Notes under the pieces: generated by a model | Database searches by the model: none | What the model saw: only the letters and a program-made list of their open reading frames with translations | What the model was told of the DNA's origin: nothing | DNA from: Acanthornis magna | Lineage: Eukaryota; Chordata; Aves; Passeriformes; Acanthizidae | DNA length: 64,000 nt | NCBI GenBank assembly: GCA_036785705.1 | Contig: JAWUZG010000056.1 | Span: 10,898,501 to 10,962,500 of the forward strand | Direction of reading: 5' to 3' | Shown here: positions 1 to 13,100 of the stretch, one piece after another | Numbering within the stretch: the stretch's first letter is position 1 | Layout of the letters: each line of letters starts with the position of its first letter | Translations under genes and position numbers: made by a program

Positions 1-936
1 TTTTCAGGTTGACTGGCTTGTAGGCTTGGATGTATATCTAGATGGAAAAAAAAAAAAAAAAGGAAAAGATCACCAAGGGTTTAATGAACTAGTGAAAGGT
101 GCAGATACTCAGTAAATGAGAGCTGGTGCAAGCCCTGTGTGCTGTACACTAATGTTCAATTCCTTAGGTTTCCATTTCCACAAAACAAACTGTTTTCAGG
201 GGAAAAAAAAAAAAGGCTCATTTCCTCATCCACTGAGTTCAAGTGCATGTGCCAGAGGAGGCTGCAGCAGGGCTGAGGTATTCCACAGCATCCTGCAACC
301 GTTCAGCAGCAGCACAGTATCTGCCTCAGACATCTGACCTGTGCTGAACAAGGACCCTTCTGTCTGGATTTCAGCAGCCTGAAACCCAGCTCAGTGGTTA
401 GGAATTGGCCACAGTGGCACTACACAGAAAAAAACCCCAATAGTTGCAACACCCAAGACAAAATCAGGCGCTCTCAGCGGAGAAAAGTGAGGACTCTCCT
501 GGCAGCAGCACTCAGGGCTCCTGCGGTGGCGAGAATGGTTTGGTGGTCACACACAGGATGAAAAACCATGAAAGCTGAAGTCTAATTTCGACTGATCAGC
601 ACATTTCCCATAACACTGTGGGCAGCACTTCCCTCCATAAACCTGGGAAAAATAACCAGCCAACAGCCCGTGGATTTATGAATATTAATCTGTGAATGCC
701 CATGGAGCTCTCAGGAGGCTGCAGGCAGAAGTTGTTGGAGCTGTCAGCAGCCAAGACCAAAGTTCCTGAAAATGTTTCACAGCATTTCTCATGTTCAAAG
801 CCACCTGTGCAGACATGCTGATAAAGAAACACTGAGCAGCCTGGAGAAAGTCCATTTCTAAAGGTCGAGCTTTGCAGTGCCAAGAAATTTAAAATAAACC
901 GAAGTGATAATGATACTGCAAGGTAAGCAGCCTTAC
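1..936 (-). other. CEMIP: CEMIP intron 3' of coding exon 21 (partial)
   Basis: Intronic by position. No further CEMIP exon is readable on the minus strand here. It contains short A runs (47-61 and 201-214) and nothing else recognised. Confidence 0.7.
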
Positions 937-1152
937 CTGTGCAAAGTGTCCACTGCAGATGGAACCTCTCCAGTCAGGCACGTCAATGCAGTCAGGGTGC
1001 TTGATCAACCAGTTATCTTCTTTGATCAGGTACGAGCCTGGATATTCTGACACAGAGCCATCTACGTCATGAAAAACTGATGTTTTGTCACCATCCATAT
1101 CCAGATCATTGAACCAGGGGCCAGGTTCTCCAAAGAAGACTCTTGATGTAAT
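937..1152 (-). CDS. CEMIP: CEMIP coding exon 21, last exon in the window
   Basis: Exactly 72 codons (residues 931-1002), junctions between codons: ITSRVFFGEPGPWFNDLDMD, GDKTSVFHDVDGSVSEYPGS, YLIKEDNWLIKHPDCIDVPD and WRGSICSGHFAQ, nearly identical to human. The acceptor is tttatttag and the donor gtaagg. The next human residues (MYIQAYKT) are not encoded in 1-936, so the following exon is outside the window. Confidence 0.97.
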
Positions 1153-4100
1153 CTAAATAAAACAGTGGAACACATTTACATCTCCAGAAAGGAATTAATC
1201 ACTTAGAGTACAAGAAAAGGATGCCTTTGGTCACCACAGGATTCTGGAGGAAGGTTCAGGAGACAGGGCAATTTCACGAGAGCCACTTCACTCTTTGTTT
1301 GCTAATGCAGTTTTAAGGTTCCAAAGCCACACGAAGTCATTCCAATGTGGGGAACAGTCAGTGACCTCCCCTGGGAAATGGCTGATCAGGCAATTTCCAA
1401 CTGATATTTTTATCCAGCGTAAATAAATGCCATGTCACCAGCCTGCCTCGTGCAATGTGAGAGTGACTGACCGACACTTTTAGGGGAATTTTGCTTTTCC
1501 CATCACATTTGGCACTAGTCAGCACTTTTCCTGACCTGTGGGCAAGACTGCTAATTTTCTGAAAATTAAGCAACACAAATCATTTCAGCCCCACCACTTT
1601 ATATATTTATTTGTTTGTAATGTTTGGCAGTTGGATTTAACAGCTGCTGAAGGTGAACCTCAGCAAAGCACTTAGCACATATTTGTGCAGAAAAATACAA
1701 AAATAGCTCAAAAGCACAGGCCCCAGGACAGGTTCAGACCAGCACCCAGAGGTTCATAGTGTAATTCAAAATTTGGTAAACCATTTTTGGCTGGACTCTG
1801 CTCTCATTTACGTCTGCAGAACTGGAGTCTGGAATAACCCTGCTGTGCGGGGTTGCAGAATTACCCTGCATCAGCTCAGTTTCACTGGCTACTCCCCAAA
1901 ATCAGTATTTTCTGCTTCTAGGTCAGTCAGGCCTTTCAGAACAGACTTCCTTCTGTTGTAGCTTTAATATTATACTGCTGTTGAAAATAAAGGGGCAGAT
2001 TCTTCAGCTTCTGAGTTTTACAGAAATGGAAATTGTTTTCGCTTCAATGTTGCTATTTTTGCTTTCTTTTTTTTGCTGTGAACCTGACAGAGAATTGTAT
2101 TTTCCTGTTATTGCACCCATCCAACTTCTTTTCTCTTGTTGTTGTTAAACTTCTTTAAGAAGCAGTATTTTAACAGAGACAATGGGCAAGACCTTATGTT
2201 TTCCCCTTTTTGCCCACAAGCCCATTTCCAAATTTTCCAAGGCAAAAAGGGGTTTCTGAGTGGGGTGACTCACAGGGACATCCTCGAAGTGGATGCTGGT
2301 GACGTTGTTGTTGGGGCAGCTCTGCCAGGCGTTGTTGAGGCGGAAGGCAAGCGCGCTCGTGTGCCGCCCGTCCAGCGCCGCGAACTTGCGGAACGTGCAG
2401 TTCTGGACATTGATGGGGCCGTCGTAGAACTGAATCCCTCGGATGGGAAAATCCCTAGAATGCGTTTGGAGGAGACAGAGAGACTCGGTCATGGCACGTT
2501 AGCGTCGACAGGAAATGTATTCTAGACACGCACAGTACCACAGCACTTGTTTCTCGGCCGCTTTCATTTCTCGCAGCCCACAGGGTGACTCTTAAGTTCC
2601 TGCTTTGGAAGAGAAGGGATTTCCCTCCTTTTTAGCTCTGTGAAGTCCTCTTATCCTTGCAGTTCAGCTCAAGTTCTCTCATGTTGAACAGATCATCTTT
2701 ATTTAGTCTGTGCTCCTCCAGGGAAGGAACTTACAGCAATGCCAAAGCATTGACCTAGAGATGAATAAATTCGTGTTTGCCATCAGAAATGAGTTCTGCA
2801 GCAGTGAAACCTGAAACTCAGCAGAGCTGTGCAGACTCCTTGGGCTGAGGAATGGCAGGGCTTAAAGAAGTCCCACCACATCTTTCAAAGGGACTTGGAA
2901 AGAAACTGCAAATCAATTGCAATTTAAAAAAATGTTTTTGAGAACAAGGAAAGATCCTGCAACCTACAGGGCTAAGGAGAGTCAAAGGGGCAGATTACTG
3001 AACCTCTATCAGCCTTTTCTGATATCATCTGCAAGGTAAAGAAGACACCATTTTCACACCAATTAAGTGAACAAAATGCTTAAGCTCTTTTAGAGGCTGA
3101 GATAAAATGTCTCGAATTTCATGTATGATAAATAAATTTGATCTCTTCCTCATATGAATGGCTGCCCTTAGAGAATTCCTGCCTGCTCCAGTGCATTTTT
3201 TCTGTCTGAGCTTCTGCATACAACATCCAAGATGAGATATGTCCACATATATATGCGTAAAGGATATTAGGAGAGGCATGGCAGATTGGGTTTTCATTAT
3301 TGCTGTAGTTAATAATAAGCCTCTAGCATTTCACTGCTGACAGCAAAACTGAGGCCGTAATACAGCAGAGAAACATCAGCTGAGCTGTTTGTTCACTGGG
3401 GGGAGAATTTGGTCTTTAGGAAGCAAAACCATTGCACTTGCAAACCAATCTGTAGGACGAAGGTGTAGGAAGAGGCCACACATGAAGTTCACTGCCATTT
3501 CAAAACTGTTTAACAAAGGCATCAATGTCCTTTGCAGGAGCAAAAGTAACAGCAGCACTGAGCACATCCATGACCACGGTTGAAGCCTAGGAAGGGACTT
3601 GTGTGAGCCTTCCCAGCAGCTGGTGGGGACTGTCACCTTGCCCAGCACCGCTGATCACACCCACAGAGGTGCCCCACGAGCTCAGAGTCCTCTTGCTGTC
3701 CTCTCAAATCCCCTTGCAGAGGGGAAGGGGGAGGAAAGAGGAGCTGGATCTGTCTTGGCAGCCTGTGAGGATGTACCTGCCAGCAACAGCTGCACAGTGG
3801 GGACTCTGGGATCGGGAGACATGAAATGAAATCCTTTCTGTGTAATGGTTATTAAACTGAGGAAACCACCCTGGGCTGGAGTTTGTGCTGGGAGGGGAGC
3901 AGGGAGTGCTTTGATGTGCTGAGCTCAACTCACGGGCCGATGGGCAGGGTTCTCCCGCGGTGATCCAGACCCCCAGGTCCCCAGATCTCGTTGTCCATCG
4001 TCTCGGTGCCCAGGTTTCCGCTCTCGCCGACAAACAGGCTGTTCTTGATTTCTTGCTTGGAGCCGTCGTCGTGAGGGAAGGTCCCACCACTGAGAGGAAA

Positions 4101-7100
4101 GGGCTGGAGGTGAAAGGGCTGCTCACACCCACTGTGCCCAGGCTGCCACACAGTCTGTGCCACACTTACCTCGCCAAGGTCAGGCCAATGCCATTGTCAG
4201 CAAACCTGCAAGAGAAGAGAGCTGCTTCAGGAGAGATTTGGGTTTTCTTTGGTTTATCATGTCAAACTATAACAGGAAAGACAATGCAGGACAGCAGGGA
4301 TTAATTTTTATACAGTGCTCAGGGGGGACTCAAGTTTTTCCAGGTTTGTTCCCTGTCCAGTTTTGGAGGCTCTCTTTTGGCCCATCTTGCAGTAAATGCA
4401 GATCACACGAAGCAGCAGACATGCACCTGATTGCTCCAGCTGGGGTTGAGGTGGTGATTACTAGCCATAGTTTACTTGCCTGATAAAGCTTTATCCCTTT
4501 GGCTAATGATCACACACTTTTCTCTGTTAGGTAAAAAAATCATGCTCCTTTCCCACTCCAACCAGCTTTTATTATTTAATGATGCTTTGCCTTACGCACT
4601 GTGCTTCCCTGTCTTCATGGCTCACAAGCTGCTTCCATAAAAGAGCTTTGCAAAGGGAACTGGGATTAAAAGAGAGGAGCTTGGCTTGACAGGAATACAG
4701 AGATCAAAGCTTCCTTATTAAAAACAGAAACAATTAGAATATTTTTCTATTTTGCTGAAGTTTCAAGGTAAGACAAATCGCAGCTGTTGGTCCATGACTC
4801 CTGCTTATAGAAAGGCTACAATGAACTGATAGTTTGAGCCAGGCTCGATGGTGTCTTCACACCAGCACTGATTTGGGAGCAGATCCCCTCATGGTTCTGC
4901 TGTCTGTAGGTGGCAGCCCTTCCCACCTTATGGCCTCCTTGCTTCACTGCAGGCCACATTAACACCGGCCTGCTTAATGGGATACATAAGTCTTTCTGTA
5001 GCAATTGAAATGGAAATGACTCTGGCTATAAAGACAATTACAGTTTGATGGCTGCTTCCTCCAATTCACATACACTCGGATTTGCTGCTGGAAACTCATA
5101 AAGCACTCGGTGTTTTAGCACCCTCCACACGCTGCCTTTGCTCCATCAGCATTGCTAATGTCCCAGTGACCTGATTGGGACCTGTGAGGACACCCCACTC
5201 TGGCCATGGAGAGGGCTGGATAATTGTGGGTCATAAGAAACACAAAATTTATTGCTCAATATGACGTTTCTGACTGTTCTGCTACAGTCCCTTTCTCGCC
5301 AGGTCACTATTGCCAGCTCATCCCACTGGCTGCTTTTAGAGGTTTGGGTCACCCGAAGGTAAGGCAGCTCTGGCTGGGAACTGGACACCAGATATCAGCG
5401 TGGCAGCTGTTCCCACCAGGGTTATCACAATATGCCTCATAAAAGAGCTTTTTTCCTTTCCCTCCTCTTTGTTGAGATTGATGTCGGGAGCCTGGCTCAG
5501 CAAAAGAAACTGCAGCAGATCATCTGTTTTCGAGTGCAAAACAAATATCTGCTCTGGCCAGTGCAGGAAATGGCCTTCAAAGAGCACAACATGCACTTGC
5601 CCAGACTCTCTCCCTTGCTGCTGCGATGCATAGTTTTATGTCTGCTTCATCGGTACCTGCTTGTTCAGCATAACTCTGAACCACATAAAACTGATCTGTG
5701 ACCAGGCTGAGCCAGGAAAGGTGGTGCATTTCACTGATTTCTTTTCAAAACACCTCATTTTTAATGTAAAAAACCCTAGGTTTTATTTTCAGTTGTTTGC
5801 CTCCGTGTGTCTGTGTGTGTGTATTGTGACCATTTTTGAATGCTGGTCAGCATCACACAGAGGAACAATCTGAGGGATCCTCAGCTCAGGCAAAGCAGGT
5901 TTTGTTTGCGTAAAATAATGCCTGTGGTGGCTTAACATGTCATCTTCATTTCAATCTTGGCCATGCGAAAGGTGCAAAGCGATATAAATAGTCTGAACCA
6001 CAGCTATGCTCGCCATAAACACCAGGCTGAAGCCTGAGAGTTGAAATAAGGCAAAACTCACTGGCAGTTGTCCAGCCACACATCTCCACCTCGCAGCCAG
6101 GCCCCGTGATCCTGATTCTTGTAGGCAATAAAGCGCTCAATTATTGCAGGTTCCCTGGGCTTCAGGGGATCAGCATCCTTGTGTGGGCTGTACCTGCAAC
6201 CAGAAGAGAGGAAAGGTTGGCGAGGGAAGGTGGTCTTGCTCCCTGCGTGGCCCTGCTGAACATCTGGTTTGGGCTAACTCGGGAACAGCTTTGGGACCAC
6301 AGTCCATCCACGTAGCCTGTCTGGCCAAGCTGTGATGGCCAGACCCAGCTGCCAAGGGAAGGAAGGTCCAAGCAAGGCGGCTGTAAAGACCTGCTCCAAG
6401 TTTCCTTTCACCTTTCTGGTGTTGTATTGCTGATATAATGCTGAAAGCATGGAAAGTTTGCTATTGCTCCCAAAAGTTTGAGATTTTTTTTTAAACCCTT
6501 ACTGTTATCCTTTAGCATATTCCTGTTATTTAGATAAATATCCTTTTGTTTTCCCTTTTGAGCATTCTTATCTCCTAACTCTGGCTATACTGTGGCCATG
6601 AGCACCCCTGCCAAATTCTTCTTGCTGTGGAAAGCAATTAAAAAAACTTGGAGAGGGGCTGAGAGTATGTCCTTCACAACTCCCACTACACAGGACACAC
6701 GTACAAGATTTATTAACCATGAAGGTCTCAGTATGATGAAATACTGGCCTGATTTGGTGAAAAAAAAGCAGACAAGAGTGGGAACTGCAGCAATGTGTGC
6801 CCTCAGCTGCTCCCTGACAGCCACTGCTTGGGCCACAGGATCTGAGCAAGGTGATGCTGAGCGTGGCTGGCATTTGCCCTGTCCTGAGGCACTGCTCTCC
6901 TTTCTGCTGTTGGAGGAGCATCTTCCATCACACTGCACAGCTTAGAAAACCTGACAGATGAGTATCCAACTCAGTGCCAGCAGCGGATGGTCCAGAGATT
7001 AAAATTCATTCCTCACCAATGGAGAGTGAGGCCAAGCTGTCAAATTGCTAACAGATATTCAATAGCACTTTGCTTTGCTTAATAAGCCATCATATCAATC

Positions 7101-10100
7101 TAAAACTGAGCATCAGGCTGATAGGGTTCCAGTAAATGAATATTGCTTTGGCAGCTTCATCACTGTGAATTTACTTTCAGCGAGAGGTTTAGTATCAGCT
7201 CATGTGAATTCCCCAGGCACTGTTAAATACAGATATTTTGAGATGGATTCCAATTTCATTCACATCCGTGATAACTGGAGGAACACTACAGGGTACAGAA
7301 TTTGACTTGGACATTTAATGCTGTAACTGAATGCAGAATATTCTTCCCAGCTCTGTCACTGTCCAGCCTAGCTCACAGTTTGCCCCAGACAGCACAACTA
7401 TAGTCATTTATTCAGTTGCCCAGTCCTGCCACGCAGAAAGTAGGAAATGGAATAAATAACCTGAGCTGCAGCCTATGCTGGTGGGTAATCCCCGAGCACA
7501 ACCACGACTGCATTATGAATTGTTTGGCTTCCAGGGGCTGTTCCTGCCCTTGTATGGCAAGGGAGAAATTGCCTTTTGTAACCACTTTACTGCGCTTGTG
7601 GCAGCAGGCACTTTCCCAAGGCACTTGTTCAGCTGCATGGAAAAGCAGCATCAGGCTCCAAAGAGCAGGCTGCTCTTAAGTTATTTTTTTAGCAGCTACT
7701 TTCACTGTTGAATTAATCACTTCAATTAACTAAACATTAAAATAATGTAAATAACACTCACTTTTGAACATTTTTTAGCATCAACTGCTAGCCAGGGTGC
7801 TGGGGTGATGTGGATCACTGATATCTGAGCTCCTGGCTAAGCTCCCCTGGGGAGGAAGACTGATCCCACCCCTGTAATGCTTGCCCAGTGCATGACTACA
7901 GTAGCCTGGGTAACCTGCACCCCAGAGATGGAAAGGAGAAAAGGATAAAGTTGTCATTCTCCCCTGCTGAGCTGAGGCTTTCAGCAGGTTTCTCTTCCTT
8001 ACATGGTTTCTTCTGTCAAGAAATGCAGTTGTGGGGAAATGTAGGTTAGGTAAAATTGGTGGCAATCAGTCTGTCAGGAAAGAAAACTCTGAAACTTGAG
8101 AATATTTAAGTCCTTTTATGTGTCTGGGGGTTGGTAACTAAATTAAGTGCCAGACTCAACCTCTAATGAGATAGTGGGGTGCAAGTGCAATCCTTACATC
8201 AGCCGCCTCTGGGGCCAGCTCTGGAGAAAACTGGGAATTCTCAGAAGCCACCAGGCCACAGTGGGTGTGCTGATATGATACAGTCTATAGAGAGGTTTCC
8301 AGTATTTCTAAATTACTCCATTACACCACACAGAGGCTGTGCGCAGCAGCAGAAGTCAAGGATCGCTGTGTGTATTTAATTGTGATTGCTATTGCAGTGT
8401 CAGATTTGGAACTAGACTGAAATCTGAAATCAAAGCATGGGCCCCATGACTTAAGCACTCCCTGTTCAAGCAGGTTCTAAAAGAATTAATAAAATCAATA
8501 GTATTCCCAAGAAATACTTAAAATTCTTGTTCTTAAGAAACTCTTGCAGCAAGTTCTGCCCAGAGGAACTGTTGACCAGGCAGTGAATTTTCTTGCTTAT
8601 CTAAAAAATTCGAAAGTCAATGGAACACCCTAGAGCAGATGCAACATCCACGCCAGCTCAGCTCAGAGCTAAAGAACGAGGACAAAATGGAAGGGTGTGG
8701 GTGTTGAGGGTTCCTTATAATGGAAAATGCAGAGATGAAGTTAGAAATGGCAAGGTGTATCTAAGTGAAAACCTTTCCTCAAAAAGAACCACCCCAAAGG
8801 CATTGCAATGATTCTTTTGAGCTTCCCTGGGGCAATTTCATAGTTTTTAGTCAGTGTTTTAGAGAAGTCTTTTTCAAACCAAAGTATGCAAAAAACACTT
8901 TACCTCCCAGAAATCAGTGTCAGGATAGGTCTTTTGTCCTTGGCGGAGGCTGGAGTGGTTTTAACGCCATTATCAATGATCATTCCAGCCTAAAGGAAAA
9001 CAGAAAAGCAGTATCTCAGTATGTTTGTAAATTTTTCAGTTCTCTCCACATCCAGACTCTACCTCCAATTTTTCTAAGCCAAAATCACTCACATGATGCT
9101 AAGAACAGCTTCTGTTAATGGCATGTGTAACAGCCAGGACTATCCAGATTGAATTTACCCCCCAAAATTGCTGCAAATTTCCAGAGCTGCACTTTTCTCT
9201 TAACTGCATGTATTCCCATACACATGAACCCTCTGCTTGAGTCTGAAGCCCTCAGTAACACACAGCCCCACAACATGGCACACTAAAGAGTAAACAAGCA
9301 GAGAAGGCGATTAGGCACAGCGGCCGTATTTATCCCTCTAGAAGCTGTTCAGTTAATTGCCAACATTGGCAGTGGAGGTGTATAATTAGACAAGCTGCCA
9401 ATAGATGCTCCTGGAGGCAGTATTTTAGGAGCACAGAGGCAGGGAGGCAGCCTGAGCAGAGGGGAGAGCCTCTCTGGATGCCGGAGAGCCAAGCGGAGCA
9501 GGTGCTGGCTGGCTCCGAGTGCTCCCGCGCCAGCCCGCGAGCTGCCTTATCTGCAGACATAAACAAGCGTGCAGGAGCTCTGAGTGAAGCACAAAGCACT
9601 AATAGCTTGCAGGCCCAGAGAGCTGGAGCGAGGGGATGGTGCTTTTTCTGTTTTTTCCGCTCCCGTTGCGTGCGGACTCACGCGGTAGTTGGAATGCGCG
9701 CGGTTGTTGGAGAACTTCCCCATCGGCACGTGCTCAGAGTAGCCAGGGGAATACATTCCCGCCGAGGGGCCCGTCGGCACGTGGTGCAGGACAAACCAGA
9801 AGCCTGTTTCCTGAGAAAGAGAAAGGACAGCTGAGACTTTGCTGGTCTACGCTAGCCCCAGGAGATCTCAGCAAAGCCACAAGATTTCGGCACAAATCGC
9901 AGCCCATGTAACGCCCTACAGCAAAGAGTTTAACGCACGTGAAAATTGGCATTCACCCTCCTGCATCTTCAGGGTGCCTTGTATTAAGTTTTGGCATCAA
10001 TATTCAAGCATAAGTAGGACTTTTGAAACTCAAAAATCAAATAATTTTTATTTAGTTGCCTAAAAATTTCTCAAGGAGTCCTAATCTAAGTACTCAAGAT

Positions 10101-13100
10101 TTGGCAGCTTTGGAAAGGCCACACCTCTCTGGTTTAGGCTTGGTTTTCTTGTTTTTATAGCTTCTCAGGACAATAAGGGCTCCTGATGAGACCAAAAATG
10201 CCTGTGGAATTACCATTAGGGCTGACTGAAATTTCAGAGCACCATTACTGTATTGCAATCAACAAAATCATTGCCAAAGGCTTCTCTGGGATGCCGCAGT
10301 CACATTTATTTAATTTATCCAGGCTGCACACTGTGAAATTTTGTTCAAGCCATCCAGCTCTAGAAAGAGCAAGTGACGAGAAGTGTAGAGTAAAAGGAAA
10401 AACATTACTTTTATTGGTGCCGCCAGCCACAATAATGTGCGTCTCAATCAAGCGGCTTCAAAAATGTCTGTGTCACAAAAGCAAGTTTTATTCCAGCGAG
10501 AGCCTCTCTCAGCCTTGCAGGGTGTAACTGGCCAGACCTGTTACCGAATAAGAAACTCATGCACTCACTTCAGATCCAGCAGCTGCGCAGTTGATGAGGT
10601 TATTGTGTGGGTTGGCTATCCAGAAGGTGGACACGGCACTGCAGGTCAGGAAAACAAAGAATAACGTGAAAATGACACTTTGAGCACACACCAGTCACCC
10701 ATCAATGCCCCCAGTAGGGGCAGGGCCGATACCTCCCCAGATAAGGGGTCCTGCCTAGGGGCAAAAGGAATGTGTATTTTCTTTCTCTTCTCATACCTTG
10801 TGTCCTCTGTAGGTTGACAGAGAACATGGCCTTATCTTTTTAAACGCCAAGTATTAAATGAGGAATTTCGACTGCAGTTCCAAGCCTGCTGTGAAGCTGT
10901 CAGATGTCAATCATGTTTTCTGATAAGGTAAATATGTTGTTGCACAAGTCACAGAAAAGAACTTTGCCCCCATATAAGCTCTCAGGTTCATTAGAGACTC
11001 GCTTAATCAAGGGACCCAATGAATTGCCTCTTAAGAGCTTTTGAAGTGTACCCCAGTGCCTGCCTTTTCCAAGAGCTGCTGTGGTTCATTAACTTTATTT
11101 TCTCCCACCCTCCTGCACATTTCTTTTGGGACAAAAGCACTCCATTTGTCTAATGCACATAAAAGACTCTTAATTGAAAGATTCCCGTCAAGGAGGAAAG
11201 ATCAATCCTTCCCTGTCCATCCTGTGACATACAGCATTCAATAACCAACAGGCACAGGGAACTTCCAGCACCTACAGCCAGCAGACTGGCCCCTAAATTT
11301 GCTGGGTGAGATTTGCCCTTCTGCAGGGGATAAACCTTATAGAACCCTTATGTCTACTTTAATCTTGTCATGTGGGACTTCACAGAGGCTTTAGGCCAAC
11401 TGATTTTGCTGATGCATTTCCGTTTGTCTGACTTTATCAGGAAAACATAGCAAAATTTTTCTATTTTGGGCCCCGGACTGGCCTAGAAATAAACAAATTT
11501 GGATTATTTATAAACCACCTCCTGCTGCATAGGCAAGGGCAAGGACAGCGTATTTCCGCAGTGACCTGTCTTTCAGTCTGATCCCATTCCTCAGAGCCAC
11601 ATGGACTGGGCAGGTTACGGTGTCATTTGGCACAATCCTATTGTTTTCATTCCTAGGAACAGCTCCCTGCCTGCCTCGTCCAAGCCGATGGAGCCACAGC
11701 TGGCGCTCATCCCCTGCCCCTGCACTGGGACTCATGTTGGTGCACTCATGCACTTCCAGGCTGGATGAGCCCAGAGCAAAACAAACAGACCTTGAATTCT
11801 TTTATAAAGGAAAACAGTGCAGATCAAAGTACCATAATACCTTTCCATTAGAAAGCACTCGTTCATAGAATAATCTTCAAAATGACACACAAAATACGTC
11901 CCTGTGACTATTAAATGAATTATCAGTGGAAAATGAGGACAACGGCTGATTAACCCTTATTTTATGAATAGAGACATTAGGTGTATTTTATAAACAAACA
12001 CGTATGTGAAAAAGAGCATTGCATGAATTCCTCTCTTTTCCTTGCCAAACTAAAAAGTTAAAAATATGTTAGAACAAAGCCTCGTTTGGTTTTTTTTTTT
12101 CTGAGAACAAAATGATGATACTGAAATCTTTTCAAAATCAGCTGCCATTTGAGATGAACACAAATGCCAGAACACAGTCCATTCTGAACTCAGCAACTTT
12201 TTGCTGAGCCACTGAGTTCAAGACTCCGCAAGGCGTAAGGCATGGCTGTGCACTTTGAAAGAAAAGTTTTAAATATTTTAGGTGGGAACCATTTCAATGG
12301 GCTTTATGCAAAAAATTTTTGCGTAGTACACCCTAAGTCTATAGGCATCTGAATAGTAGAAGGATAAAGATCCCAAGGAAATTGCTCCCCCAAATTCAGG
12401 GTGAACAGCCCAGGCCCCCACAGACGACTAATAATCACATACCCAGAACACTGTCTGTTATGGCTAAGTCCTGCAAGGAGAAGGAAGAGAAAAGGCTCCC
12501 ACTCACCTACAGTCCTGCCTGGGTTTAGGGATGTACCCCGGGTAAGCTCCCTCGGTGATCAGCTTGCACATCCTGCTGTCGCGGTCGGAGGGGAGCAGAG
12601 TGCTGGGTTTGACCAGCAGCCCAAGGCAGTGGTCAAATGTGTTGCGCTCTTCTGGTCCATCCTCCGTGAAAAAGCAGTGGCCCAGAGCATCATAACCCAC
12701 CACGTCCTTCACCTACGTGTGCAAAACAAAGGGCAGTGCTAAGGTTTTATGCTTCAGCCACTGCATAATTAGAACAAATTTTACAGCCATGGCATATAGG
12801 AGCCACAGCGCCCTTTTGAACTCAGGGTCTATAACCAAAACCAAAAGCAAGGTCCCTCTCAGCCCTCAAGAGCTTATAGTCTAAGCAATAATTCCAACAC
12901 TTAATTAGAGTTTGTCATCACCTACGAATTCTCATTCCATTCTTTTGTTGGCCTGCGAAATCAGAGACTGTCTTAGCATGAGGCTGGAAAAAACACAGGG
13001 TGGGGGATGAAGAGAGGACCTTAGATGTCCAAATCACATCTGGGCTCATTCATCTTCATGTGCAGTTACATGAGCAGCTACATAAAATGCGACTCAAAAA

